Origin: Phycisphaeraceae bacterium
GTDB taxonomy: Bacteria > Planctomycetota > Phycisphaerae > Phycisphaerales > Phycisphaeraceae
Length of the DNA stretch: 64,000 bases
Reading direction: 5' to 3'
NCBI GenBank assembly: GCA_020849625.1
Contig: JADLFV010000144.1
Coordinates: 17,019 to 81,018, forward strand
Shown piece after piece: positions 19,832-29,277 of the stretch (position 1 is the first letter of the stretch; each line of letters opens with the position of its first letter). The notes below the pieces were generated by a model. The model searched no databases. It had not been told where the DNA came from and saw only the letters and a list, made by a program, of their open reading frames with translations. A program made the position numbers and the translations under genes.

Positions 19832-21328
19832 ATGACGCAGGCCACCGGCACAAGACGACGCTCCCTCCAGCAGCAGCCGATCGAGCTGGGCAAGCTGTTC
19901 GACAAGCTGCCGCCGCACGCTCTGGAGGCTGAGTGTGCCGTGCTGGGGTCGCTGGTTCACGACTGGCGGGCCACGGCTGAGGTCATTCAACTGCTCAGCC
20001 CGGAGGACTTTTACAAGCCGGCCCATGCCGCGATCTTCGAAGCAGAGCTCGAACTCTACGACCAGCGACAGTCGATCGACATCGTGCAACTCAAGCAGCG
20101 CCTGGAAGACAAGGGCGTGCTGGAAGAGGTCGGCGGGCTGGACTACCTGATCGACCACGTGGTCGATGCGGTGCCCAGTTCCGCCAGCGTCGAGCACTAC
20201 GCCCAGATCGTGCGCGACAAGTCGATCCTGCGCAAACTGATCGAAGCCTCCGGCCGGGCTATTCACGATGCGTATCACCACGACGGGCCCGTGCACCACC
20301 TGCTGGACGGCGTCGAGAGCCGACTGTTCGAGATCACGCAGAGCCGCACGCGACACGATGCCGAGTCCCTGCACCGGCTGCTCGAGCAGATCATGGAGCA
20401 GATCGACTCGCGCAAGGGCCGCGACTTCACGGGCCTGGCCACCGGGTTTTACGAACTGGACGAGATGACCGACGGCCTGCAACCGGGCGAAATGATCATC
20501 GTGGCGGCCCGGCCCAGCATGGGAAAGACCTCGCTGGCGCTGAACATCGCCGAACACGCCGCGGTCAACAGCAAGCAGCCGGTGCTGGTGTTCAGCCTGG
20601 AAATGAACAAGCACCAGTTGGCTCAGCGCCTGCTGTGCGCCCGGGCCAACGTGGAGTCGCACCGTCTTCGCCGCAATGTCCTGGGCGAGGAGGAGCGCGG
20701 CCGGCTGGGCCTGACGGTGGGCGAACTGGCCGATGCCCCGCTGTTCATCGATGACTCGCCGGGACTGACGCTGCTGGAGCTGCGGGCCAAGGCTCGCCGC
20801 GTCCACGCCAACAGCACGCTCAAGTGCGTGGTGGTGGACTACCTGCAACTGATGAGCCATCCGGAAGCCAACTCGCGCGAGCAGGAAGTCAGCGCCATCA
20901 GTCGCGGCATCAAGGCCCTGGCCCGCGAGCTGGAGGTGCCGGTGATCTGTCTGAGCCAGCTCAACCGTTCGCCGGAGGCCCGAGAAGGTCACCGCCCGCG
21001 CATGAGCGACCTGCGCGAATCGGGCGCCATCGAGCAGGACGCCGACGTGGTGATGATGCTGCACCGCGAGTCGTACTATCACCGCGGCGAGCCGGACTGG
21101 GAAATCAGCAATCCCGACAAGGTCAACGAAGCGGAAGTGATCATCGCCAAGCAGCGCAACGGCCCCACCGGCACCGTCAGTCTCAACTTCGACGGCGGCA
21201 CCATGCGCTTCCGCAATGCCGCCCGTTACAGCCCCGCCCGCCAGAGCGACTCCGCCCCGCCGCCACGCGCTTCGCGCACGTCATACACTCCCCCCGAAGC
21301 CGATCCGGACACCGACCTGCCCATCTGA
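19832..21328 (+). CDS. dnaB: Replicative DNA helicase DnaB
   Basis: GLQPGEMIIVAARPSMGKTSLALNIAEHAA, VVDYLQLM, SRGIKALARELEVPVICLSQLNRSPE; start chosen at MTQATG. Confidence 0.95.
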   Translation: MTQATGTRRRSLQQQPIELGKLFDKLPPHALEAECAVLGSLVHDWRATAEVIQLLSPEDFYKPAHAAIFEAELELYDQRQSIDIVQLKQRLEDKGVLEEVGGLDYLIDHVVDAVPSSASVEHYAQIVRDKSILRKLIEASGRAIHDAYHHDGPVHHLLDGVESRLFEITQSRTRHDAESLHRLLEQIMEQIDSRKGRDFTGLATGFYELDEMTDGLQPGEMIIVAARPSMGKTSLALNIAEHAAVNSKQPVLVFSLEMNKHQLAQRLLCARANVESHRLRRNVLGEEERGRLGLTVGELADAPLFIDDSPGLTLLELRAKARRVHANSTLKCVVVDYLQLMSHPEANSREQEVSAISRGIKALARELEVPVICLSQLNRSPEAREGHRPRMSDLRESGAIEQDADVVMMLHRESYYHRGEPDWEISNPDKVNEAEVIIAKQRNGPTGTVSLNFDGGTMRFRNAARYSPARQSDSAPPPRASRTSYTPPEADPDTDLPI

Positions 21329-21412
21329 CCGCTGCCCGCCCGGACAATCCGTTGATCAATCCCGGCACATGGTGCCTGCATCAATCCATTCACCGCCAGG
21401 TGCGAGGGCGTG

Positions 21413-23260
21413 CTATGGCGCGACGTTCGGGGTCTTGAGCCAGGCGAGGTTGAACTGGTAGTGGATGCCGCTGCTGATCAGTTGGATCATGCCGTCGGGC
21501 GTCTGCACGGCAGCCAAGTATCCCTTGGGCTCGGCGTGCGCGGCGTCCATGGTGAACGTGTCGGTCCAGGCCTGGCCGTCAAGCTCGCGCGACTGGCCGT
21601 CGGTCAGCAGTTTCCACACCGGCCAGGTTTCACCTTCATCGAAGCTGAGGGCGGCGAACATGCCCTGACCCTCAAACTGGCCGCCGGCGTCGTCCTTGAA
21701 CGTGGAGCCGGGCGTGAACGAGATCAGCAGCAGCGGGCCTTCGTTCAAGCGCTTTAATACCAGGCGCTGGCCCCCGGCAATGGGCGGGAAAGGCGAGGCG
21801 CTGTAGGTCCAGGTTTGTGCGCCGTCATCGGAAATGCTCATGGGCATATGGTCGTCGATGTTGTCGCCGCGGCCCAGAGCCATCAGGCGTCCATCGCGCA
21901 ATTGCACCAGCCCCGCGTGAATGCCGGCAATCCAGGCGCCGCGCCCGCCTGCTTCAAAGACAGGCTTGTCCGCACCATCATTGATCTTCGTCCAGGTCAC
22001 ACCCTCATCGCGGCTGGTGTGCAGGATGGTGCCGCCCTTGCCGCCTTCGGCCATGTCGCAGGTCAGATAGATCGTGCCATCGTCAGCGATGATGGGGCTG
22101 GGGATGGGCATGTTGCCGAGCGTGTGTTGGGGATGGATGATGCGGGCGGGCGACCAGGTCGCGCCGTTGTCAGCACTGGTGCGCAGGATGAGAGCCAGTT
22201 CAGCCCAGCCGGTGTCCACCCCCAGGCCGTTGAAGTGCATCAGCAGTCCGCGGTCGTTGCGCAGCAATGCGGGCGCGTGATCGTTGCGATCGGGCACATC
22301 CCAGAAAAGATCGGCCGGCTCCCACTCGTTCGCCCCGGCCCGCAGGCGTGAGGCGACGACGGTCAGTTCCCGGCCGCGCTCGGCGTTGGTGCTGTACCAG
22401 ATCGCCAGCAGGTCGCCGTTGTCGCACCAGGTGATGGCCGGGTCGTGATTGTGTTTGGAAAACAGCGGGCCGTTGGAGTTTGGCTGAATCAGCACATACG
22501 GCCGCGGCTCGGCGAAGATGGGTTGCGCCAAGTCGACCGCCGGTGTCCAGTCGTGGTGCTGCTGCGAGACATCCTTGGCCCAACGCATCCGAACCAAGAC
22601 TTGGAAGTCCGTCTCCCGCACCGGTTCGGCCTGTACCACGCGAAAACCAACCAGGCGATTGCGATCGCCCGGCAGATTCCCCAGCCGATTGGAAGCGCTG
22701 GGCTGATCGCCCTCGGCACGGAACGGCCCGCCGCGCGCCACACGCGAATCGCCGGCGGCTTCAATGTCTGTGCCTCCACCCAATTCACTCAAGTCATACG
22801 GCCCATACCAGTCCTGGCACCACTGCTCAAACTTCGCCCCGTCGCCGGCCATTACCTGCGGGCGCGTGCGACAGACATATTCCCACTCCGCTTCGGTGGG
22901 CAGGCGATAGGGCACACCTTCCTGCGCGCTGAGCCAGTTGCAGTATGCCGTCGCATCGAGCCAACTGACGAACAGCACCGGATCATCATCGCCGGCCGGT
23001 GTTTCTTCCAACCCTCGCATCGCTTTGTGGGCTGGATCGAAGCGCTCGTACTGGGCGTTGGTCACCAGATGCGGCGCAATGCGGATCGGCTGGTCGATCT
23101 GCACCTGGTGAACGGGTGTTTCATCCCAATCGCCATCGGTCGAGCCCATGTCGAACGTGCCGGCGGGAACCTCCACCAGTTCAGTGTCACCCGCTCGAAC
23201 GAAGGTATTGAAGTTCCAGAGCACAGACATGACTGCTGCCGTCAGGATGGTTTTGCTCAT
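21413..23260 (-). CDS. Secreted SUMF1-like (formylglycine-generating-enzyme-like) plus sialidase/BNR fusion
   Basis: N-term VEVPAGTFDMGSTDGDWDETPVHQVQI..RLPTEAEWEYVCR; C-term SADNGATWSPARI.., SRDEGVTWTKI, SDDGAQTWTYS, SFDEGETWP repeats. Confidence 0.85.
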   Translation of the reverse strand: MSKTILTAAVMSVLWNFNTFVRAGDTELVEVPAGTFDMGSTDGDWDETPVHQVQIDQPIRIAPHLVTNAQYERFDPAHKAMRGLEETPAGDDDPVLFVSWLDATAYCNWLSAQEGVPYRLPTEAEWEYVCRTRPQVMAGDGAKFEQWCQDWYGPYDLSELGGGTDIEAAGDSRVARGGPFRAEGDQPSASNRLGNLPGDRNRLVGFRVVQAEPVRETDFQVLVRMRWAKDVSQQHHDWTPAVDLAQPIFAEPRPYVLIQPNSNGPLFSKHNHDPAITWCDNGDLLAIWYSTNAERGRELTVVASRLRAGANEWEPADLFWDVPDRNDHAPALLRNDRGLLMHFNGLGVDTGWAELALILRTSADNGATWSPARIIHPQHTLGNMPIPSPIIADDGTIYLTCDMAEGGKGGTILHTSRDEGVTWTKINDGADKPVFEAGGRGAWIAGIHAGLVQLRDGRLMALGRGDNIDDHMPMSISDDGAQTWTYSASPFPPIAGGQRLVLKRLNEGPLLLISFTPGSTFKDDAGGQFEGQGMFAALSFDEGETWPVWKLLTDGQSRELDGQAWTDTFTMDAAHAEPKGYLAAVQTPDGMIQLISSGIHYQFNLAWLKTPNVAP

Positions 23261-23361
23261 GTCGGTATCCTTGCAGAATGTGGTCTATGATGAACCGTAG
23301 CGTGGATTGTACTCGCCCGGCCCGCCTTCGGAAGCATATGATCGCAACAAATGGGAGACGC

Positions 23362-23697
23362 ATGATGGTCAAAGCCATGTTTGACGGAAAAAAAGCGGAA
23401 TACGCCAACCTGCTGCAAGCGGCCCCCATCGTGCCCGGCGCGGTGGTGAGCAAGCCGCTGATCAACAGCGATGCGTGCAAGGTGATCGTGTTCGCCATGG
23501 ACGAGGGCCAATCGATCAGCGAACATCACGCGCCCTTCGTGGCGACGGTGCACGTGCTGGATGGCGAGCTGGACTTCAGCGTGTCCGGCCGCAGGCAGCG
23601 CATGGCCGCCCACGACTGGCTCATCATGCCGTTCGACGCCAAACACGACCTGACCGCCCTGAAGCCCACACGCTTCATGCTGACGCTGTTGAAATGA
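23362..23697 (+). CDS. Cupin-domain protein
   Basis: GQSISEHHAPFVATVHVLDGELDFSVSGRRQRMAAHDWLIMPFDAKHDL. Confidence 0.85.
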   Translation: MMVKAMFDGKKAEYANLLQAAPIVPGAVVSKPLINSDACKVIVFAMDEGQSISEHHAPFVATVHVLDGELDFSVSGRRQRMAAHDWLIMPFDAKHDLTALKPTRFMLTLLK

Positions 23698-23716
23698 ACG
23701 CGCCGCCAATGGGCGA

Positions 23717-24784
23717 TCAGTCGATCAATTCATCGGGATAGCCGTACACCGTCTCGATCATGCGCACGTAATTCTCATAGCGCACGTAGTAGGGCACGGT
23801 GTTGGAGATGCCGGGCATGTAGCCGCCGCGGACGTTGAGGCGGTCGATCTTGTCGCGCACCTCGCGCTCGACGGCATCGGGCTCGCCGCGGGACAGCAGG
23901 TCCAGGTCGATGTTGCCCAGCAGGCAGAACTTGCCCGGCCAGCGGCGCTGAATCTCCAGCGGGTCCATCGACTTGGGCTCCAGCGGCTGAATGGCCCGCA
24001 CGCCCGCGGCTGACAGATCGTCGAACACGTCGTACAGCCGGCCGTCAGAGTGATAGATGAAGGGGGCCCCGAGGGTGGCTGCCAGGTCGGACAGGTCTTT
24101 CAGGTGCGGGAACAGGTAGCGGCGGTAAAAGTCGGGCCCGAACATCAGGCCCTCGGTGTAGGCGATGTCGTCGGAATACATCACCGCCCCGATGCGATCG
24201 CCGCCGCGGCGTAGAGCTTCAGCGGTGATGTGACCCGACGCGGCCGCCAGCGAGGACATCACCGCATCGATCAACTCCGGCTGCTCATACGAGGCCAGGC
24301 AAAGCTCGCTGAAGCCGATCATCTCCCAGGTGAAGGTGAACACGTCATCGGTGTGCAGCAGGATCTTCATGCCGGGGGACAGGGCCTCGGCGACGAGTTC
24401 GAGGTCATCGAGGCGGGACTGGACGGGCGATAAATCGCCCTCCGCCACGGACTGCCAGCTCCATCGCTGCGACTGGAACTGGGCGAGGTTATCGATCAGG
24501 TGAAACGAACCGCTGTGGCTGGCGGCACCTTGTCTCTGTTGGGCGTCGGCATGGGCCAGCTCTTCGTGCGGGATGCGAACGGTGTGCTGGATGTAGTCGT
24601 AGCCGGCCATGGCGTAGAATGCCACGTCGTCGGCGGCGGTCGCCACCTCACGGCCGAGCATCTTCGCCTTGTGATCGCGGTGAACGTGGAAGTCGAACAA
24701 CGGCGGCCGCCGCCAGCCACGGCGCAGCAGCAGTGTGTCGAGAAAGCGGTCGAAGTTCGGTCGTGCATCGATGCGCGGCTTCAT
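23717..24784 (-). CDS. Uroporphyrinogen decarboxylase (URO-D)-family protein
   Basis: HTDDVFTFTWEMIGFSE, FIYHSDGRLYDVFDDLSAAGVRAIQPLEPKS; start taken at MKPRID. Confidence 0.8.
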   Translation of the reverse strand: MKPRIDARPNFDRFLDTLLLRRGWRRPPLFDFHVHRDHKAKMLGREVATAADDVAFYAMAGYDYIQHTVRIPHEELAHADAQQRQGAASHSGSFHLIDNLAQFQSQRWSWQSVAEGDLSPVQSRLDDLELVAEALSPGMKILLHTDDVFTFTWEMIGFSELCLASYEQPELIDAVMSSLAAASGHITAEALRRGGDRIGAVMYSDDIAYTEGLMFGPDFYRRYLFPHLKDLSDLAATLGAPFIYHSDGRLYDVFDDLSAAGVRAIQPLEPKSMDPLEIQRRWPGKFCLLGNIDLDLLSRGEPDAVEREVRDKIDRLNVRGGYMPGISNTVPYYVRYENYVRMIETVYGYPDELID

Positions 24785-24964
24785 GGTCGCGTCTCCAAAA
24801 TCGGCGGGATGCATTGTAGATTGTGCCAAGCCGCCGAATCGCGCTCTACCTGACCAAGATTGTGCGTGGGTTGTCGCCCCGCCGCTGGTGTGTGATACTC
24901 TGGCATGTAAGATCAACATGGAATGAATCCACATTTGCCTGGAAACCACGGAGATTCAAGCAAC

Positions 24965-26017
24965 ATGAACAGCCCACTGCCGCGCGTACCCCTGATCGCT
25001 GCGTTTGTTTCTGTCGTGATGATCGCTTTGGTGAGTCCCACATCCTGGGCCGAGGCTGTGACAGCCGGGCTGATCGGACATTGGAAGCTGGATGAAACGG
25101 ATGCCTCCAGCACCGTGGTGAAAAACTCCGCCAACTTCCAGAAAGAGAACGGCAAGCGCACGGCGAGCACCGCCATCAACCAGCCGACGCCGGCGGGCGC
25201 GGGTTACCTGTTCGACGGGCGCGGCAACAAGGATTCGATCAACGTCGGCTCGTCGGTCATCGAGCCGCTGACGCAGACCGACAAGATCACCATCACCGCC
25301 TGGATCAAGCCCGTCTTCTACAAGGAAGGCGCCAGCGCCGACAGCCGCCACAGCATCGTGGCCACCAATGCCGACATCTCCTTCTCGGTTTACAGCGGCG
25401 GCAACCTGCTATTCAACTACAAGGGCGAAAAAGGCGAAGATACCGGCACGCACACCACCGGCAAGCGCAACCTGGCCGGGGGCAAGCTGGTGCCGCTCAA
25501 CGAATTCTCTCACGTGGCTGCCACCCGCGACGGCACCCACACCGCCCTCTATCTCGATGGCATCCTGATCGCCAAAAGGGACGATGCCGACCCCGGCTCG
25601 TTCCATCAGCGCCCGTTCGACCACGACAACAACAAGAACACGCCCAGCGTCCGCCAGATGTTCATCGGCGCCATCGTCATGAGCGACGAGCGTCACTTCG
25701 ACGGCGTGATCAGCGACGTCGGCCTGTGGGCGGGCCGGGCCTTGACGCCGCAGCAGATCGCCCTGATCGCGGGTCTCGGCCAGCAGGCGCACCTGCGTCT
25801 GGATGACACCCAGATCGATGCCGTGCTCGCGGTGTTCGAGGCCAAGTCCGGCTCAGTCGAAGCCGGCGGCCGCACGTGGACTTACACCACCAACTTCCCC
25901 ACCCCGACCACCGGCAAAGCGATGGCCGGCATGAACTACACCGCCGCCGACGGCAACGCCTACATCATCCTCGACGGCAAGAGCGGCTCATGGTCCGGCG
26001 TCATGGCCAAGCCGTAA
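24965..26017 (+). CDS. Secreted LamG/concanavalin-like domain protein
   Basis: Signal peptide; GLIGHWKLDET, ITITAWIKPVFY, HVAATRDGTHTALYLDGILIA. Confidence 0.8.
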   Translation: MNSPLPRVPLIAAFVSVVMIALVSPTSWAEAVTAGLIGHWKLDETDASSTVVKNSANFQKENGKRTASTAINQPTPAGAGYLFDGRGNKDSINVGSSVIEPLTQTDKITITAWIKPVFYKEGASADSRHSIVATNADISFSVYSGGNLLFNYKGEKGEDTGTHTTGKRNLAGGKLVPLNEFSHVAATRDGTHTALYLDGILIAKRDDADPGSFHQRPFDHDNNKNTPSVRQMFIGAIVMSDERHFDGVISDVGLWAGRALTPQQIALIAGLGQQAHLRLDDTQIDAVLAVFEAKSGSVEAGGRTWTYTTNFPTPTTGKAMAGMNYTAADGNAYIILDGKSGSWSGVMAKP

Positions 26018-27938
26018 AGCGCTGGCGGCGCAAAAACATTGACGTCCCCACCATCAGCAACGTCATCGCTGCCGGTTCAGGAATGATCGCCGCCGACAAG
26101 GCCGCGAAATCACCAGCCGCGCCGCTCCAGTTGTCGCCCAGCAGTTGTAGGTCAGCCAGGTTGACCTGGCCGTCACCGTTGTAATCGCCGGTAAACCAGT
26201 CGGAGTCGGTGGCACCCCAGTAATCTCCGAGGATCTGCAGATCGCTGAGGTTGACCGTCTGGTCGAGGTTGGCGTCGCCCGGCAGGGCAGCAGTGACCGT
26301 CACCGCGTTGGAAGAGTAGGTCACTGCCAGGGCCAGATCGCTGCTGACAATGACGCCAATGACTGCGTCGAATTTCCCCGCGACGTTTTGGGCGCTGAGG
26401 ATGTTGAAGCTGTCGTAGTAGTGTGCCGGCACATAATCATCGAGCAGCTCGAGGCTGAGCGTGCCGGCCAGCGTGGCGTCACCGGTGACGTTGAGGATGT
26501 CGCAGCCGGGCGCGGGGTCCATCTGGATCAGCAATGAACCGCCAGCCGACTGGGCATAATCTCCGTCGATGAAGAACGGACCTGCGGAATGACCGGGCGC
26601 GACGGAGCCACCCATGTTGACCACGTCGCCGACGATCGAGCCGGTGCCCGTCAGCAATCCGCAGCTTGAAACATAAAGTCGATCGGTGGTCGCGGGCATC
26701 GGATCAGCACCGACCATCAACCGGCCGCCGCCAGTCACGTCCACGTGTCCCAAGTCCCACAATTCCAGGCGCTGGCCTACGGTGACAGTCGCCCCGTTGC
26801 GGACATCGAGGTAACCCTCTCCGCCGGAGCCCAATCCGCCGTGGGATGGATCAGCCTCGCCACCGACGTACAGTTCCTCTTCGATGTTCCATGCGGAAGG
26901 CTCATCCGTGATGAAGGCGGAGCCATAGGAGCCGCCACGTCGTGCGATGTGGCCCCAACGACTGTTCACCACGCCGCCGTCATCGACGGTCAAAATACCC
27001 TCGGCGGTGAAGCCGACGCTGAGCTTGCCGTCCTGCGTCCATTGTGAGCCCGCCCCGCTGACGATCACTTCACCGTAGCCGTAATAACCCCCATTATCGG
27101 CACCGATCACGCCGCTGGAATTGCTGGGAGAAGTGCCCATATGGCTGGTGAAGGTCGAACCGCTGATGATGTTTAGATATCCCGTTCCGCCCACTCCGAT
27201 CTGGGCCTGCCCGGTGGTGCAGTTGAAGGTGGCGTGGTCGGTGAGGCTCACGGTGCCCACCACATCGGTGGAGCCACCGCCGCCCGCATATCCGATGGTT
27301 AATCGCTGCGTGTCCATCTGGGAATCTTCGCCATCGACCTCGATGGCGCCATCGGCGGCCGTGACCTCGCCGGAGGCGCTGTTGCCGACGAAGCTGTAGC
27401 GGTTGATCGTCACGGTTGCGCCCGCCAGCACGTACAGCCGACCGGTGGCTCCCCGCGCGACGGTCATATCCATGTCATTGATCCAGTCGGCATCAGGTCC
27501 GGTGAATGTCATTTCCCCTGGCGCCCCGCTGCTGCCGGTGTAGTGCCCCACATCCGCCCAGATCGAAGTCATTAGGCCGTTGCTGACCTGCACGCTGGCG
27601 TCATCGCCGTCGAAGTAACCGATGAACAGGAGATTATCCACAGTCAATGTCTGGCCATTCAGGTCAAAATCAATGCTGCCGCTGCGTGCCCGAAACTCAC
27701 CCGCTTGCGTGGAGCCGGCCAGCGTCACGGTGTAAACGGAGGATGCCCCAAGGTTGAAGTTGGCCACGGCCGTGGAATCAGGTACGCCGTTATCCCAATT
27801 GTCCGAGTCATCCCAGGAACCTCCACCGCTGTCGATCCAGAAAGTGTCCTTGTTAACTTCAGCACAAGCTGAAATCGCCACGAATCCTGCTATGGCGCAT
27901 GCGAAACCCATCGCCCACAACCGATTTCGGCCGAACAT
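26001..27938 (-). CDS. Extracellular repeat protein with dockerin-like segment and PEP-CTERM anchor
   Basis: GDANLDQTVNLSDLQILGDYWG...GDYNGDGQVNLADLQLLGDNW; C-term IPEPAAMTLLMVGTSMFLRRQR. Confidence 0.85.
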   Translation of the reverse strand: MFGRNRLWAMGFACAIAGFVAISACAEVNKDTFWIDSGGGSWDDSDNWDNGVPDSTAVANFNLGASSVYTVTLAGSTQAGEFRARSGSIDFDLNGQTLTVDNLLFIGYFDGDDASVQVSNGLMTSIWADVGHYTGSSGAPGEMTFTGPDADWINDMDMTVARGATGRLYVLAGATVTINRYSFVGNSASGEVTAADGAIEVDGEDSQMDTQRLTIGYAGGGGSTDVVGTVSLTDHATFNCTTGQAQIGVGGTGYLNIISGSTFTSHMGTSPSNSSGVIGADNGGYYGYGEVIVSGAGSQWTQDGKLSVGFTAEGILTVDDGGVVNSRWGHIARRGGSYGSAFITDEPSAWNIEEELYVGGEADPSHGGLGSGGEGYLDVRNGATVTVGQRLELWDLGHVDVTGGGRLMVGADPMPATTDRLYVSSCGLLTGTGSIVGDVVNMGGSVAPGHSAGPFFIDGDYAQSAGGSLLIQMDPAPGCDILNVTGDATLAGTLSLELLDDYVPAHYYDSFNILSAQNVAGKFDAVIGVIVSSDLALAVTYSSNAVTVTAALPGDANLDQTVNLSDLQILGDYWGATDSDWFTGDYNGDGQVNLADLQLLGDNWSGAAGDFAALSAAIIPEPAAMTLLMVGTSMFLRRQRFTAWP

Positions 27939-28178
27939 GGTCTGCCTCCTGATGAGAAGTTGATCGAACTGTTACGGACCTCTGACGTTGCACCGCTGCG
28001 GTAGCGCGACGCACGAACAATGTGATCCTTCACCTGGAATCATGGAATTGAACGCGAACCGGGTCGCGCTGACCTGATTCCTTATGCTACAGCAGATCAC
28101 AGCCCCGACAAGACAATTGCGGCTGGGGAGGTGTCACCTGTTACACCGACAGGTGGCGTGCGCCGCTGCAGAAAGTGT

Positions 28179-28814
28179 TCAGACGGTGCCAAAAAGGCGG
28201 TCGCCGGCATCGCCCAGGCCGGGCAGGATGTAGCCTTTGTCGTTGAGTTTCTCATCGACGGCCGCGGTGTAGATGGGCACGTCGCCGCAGGCCTGGCGCA
28301 GGGCGTTGATGCCTTCGGGCGCAGCGATCAGGCAGATCAGACGCAGATCGGTGCAGCCGGCCTCGCGCAGCAGTTTCACCGCTGCGATGGCGCTGCCGCC
28401 GGTGGCCAGCATGGGATCGACCAACAGCACCGGCCCCTGCGAGACCTGTCGCGGCAGGCTGCGGTAGTAATCGACCGGCGAAAGCTTCACCTCGTCGCGG
28501 TACATGCCCAGGTGACCCATCACCGCCCCCGGAATCAGCCGATGAATCGCCTCGGCATAACCGAGACCAGCCCGCAGGATGGGCACGATGGTGATCGGCT
28601 TGCTCAGCTTCGCCCCGGTGCACAGCTGCATGGGCGTGACGATGTCCATCGGCTCGGTCTGCAGATCGCGCGTCGCTTCATAGGCCAGCAGTGATCCGAT
28701 CCGCCCCACCAGTTCCCTGAAGCGGGCCGGCGGCGTGTCGCGATCGCGCACCAGCGTCAGGTCGTGACGGATCAGGGGATGGTCGATGATGTGCGTGAGA
28801 TCGCAGCTGGCCAT
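28179..28814 (-). CDS. upp: Uracil phosphoribosyltransferase
   Basis: IDHPLIRHDLTLVRDRDTPPARFRELVGRIGSLLAYEATRDL; VLLVDPMLATGGSAIAAVKLL. Confidence 0.95.
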   Translation of the reverse strand: MASCDLTHIIDHPLIRHDLTLVRDRDTPPARFRELVGRIGSLLAYEATRDLQTEPMDIVTPMQLCTGAKLSKPITIVPILRAGLGYAEAIHRLIPGAVMGHLGMYRDEVKLSPVDYYRSLPRQVSQGPVLLVDPMLATGGSAIAAVKLLREAGCTDLRLICLIAAPEGINALRQACGDVPIYTAAVDEKLNDKGYILPGLGDAGDRLFGTV

Positions 28815-28826
28815 GAGAGCTCTATG

Positions 28827-29267
28827 TTATTCACCGATGTCTTCAGACCACAAATCCGGCCGGGCCGCGATGAAGTCGCGCATCAACTGCACGCACGTCT
28901 GATCCTGCAACACCGTCGTCTGTACGCCGTGCTGGGCGAACAGGTGCTCGGCCCCCTGGAAAGTCTGGTTTTCACCAATGACAACGCGGGGGATGCGAAA
29001 CAGCAGCGCGGTGCCGGTGCACATGACGCAGGGCGAGAGCGTGGAAACCAGCGTAAGCTTCGACCAGTCGCGGCGGCGGCCGGCGTTGCGGATGCAGGCT
29101 ACCTCGGCGTGGGCGGTGGGGTCACCGCTCTGCACGCGCAGGTTGTGCCCGCGAGCCACGATACCCCCGGAAGGGTCAGCGAGGACCGAGCCGATGGGGA
29201 TGCCACCCTCCGCCAGACCGGCCCGGGCTTCTTCGATCGCAGCCTGGAGCAGTTGTCGATCGTTCAT
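28827..29267 (-). CDS. Cytosine deaminase, Fcy1-like (CDA superfamily)
   Basis: AHAEVACI and TLSPCVMCTGTALLFRIPRVVIGENQTFQG; C-term ARPDLWSEDIGE; start taken at MNDRQLL. Confidence 0.8.
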   Translation of the reverse strand: MNDRQLLQAAIEEARAGLAEGGIPIGSVLADPSGGIVARGHNLRVQSGDPTAHAEVACIRNAGRRRDWSKLTLVSTLSPCVMCTGTALLFRIPRVVIGENQTFQGAEHLFAQHGVQTTVLQDQTCVQLMRDFIAARPDLWSEDIGE

Positions 29268-29277
29268 GGTGCAGCGC

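Noticed and set aside
19718-21082. 454-aa minus-strand ORF
   Set aside because: Antisense shadow of dnaB; His/Gln-rich composition typical of reverse frames in high-GC genes.
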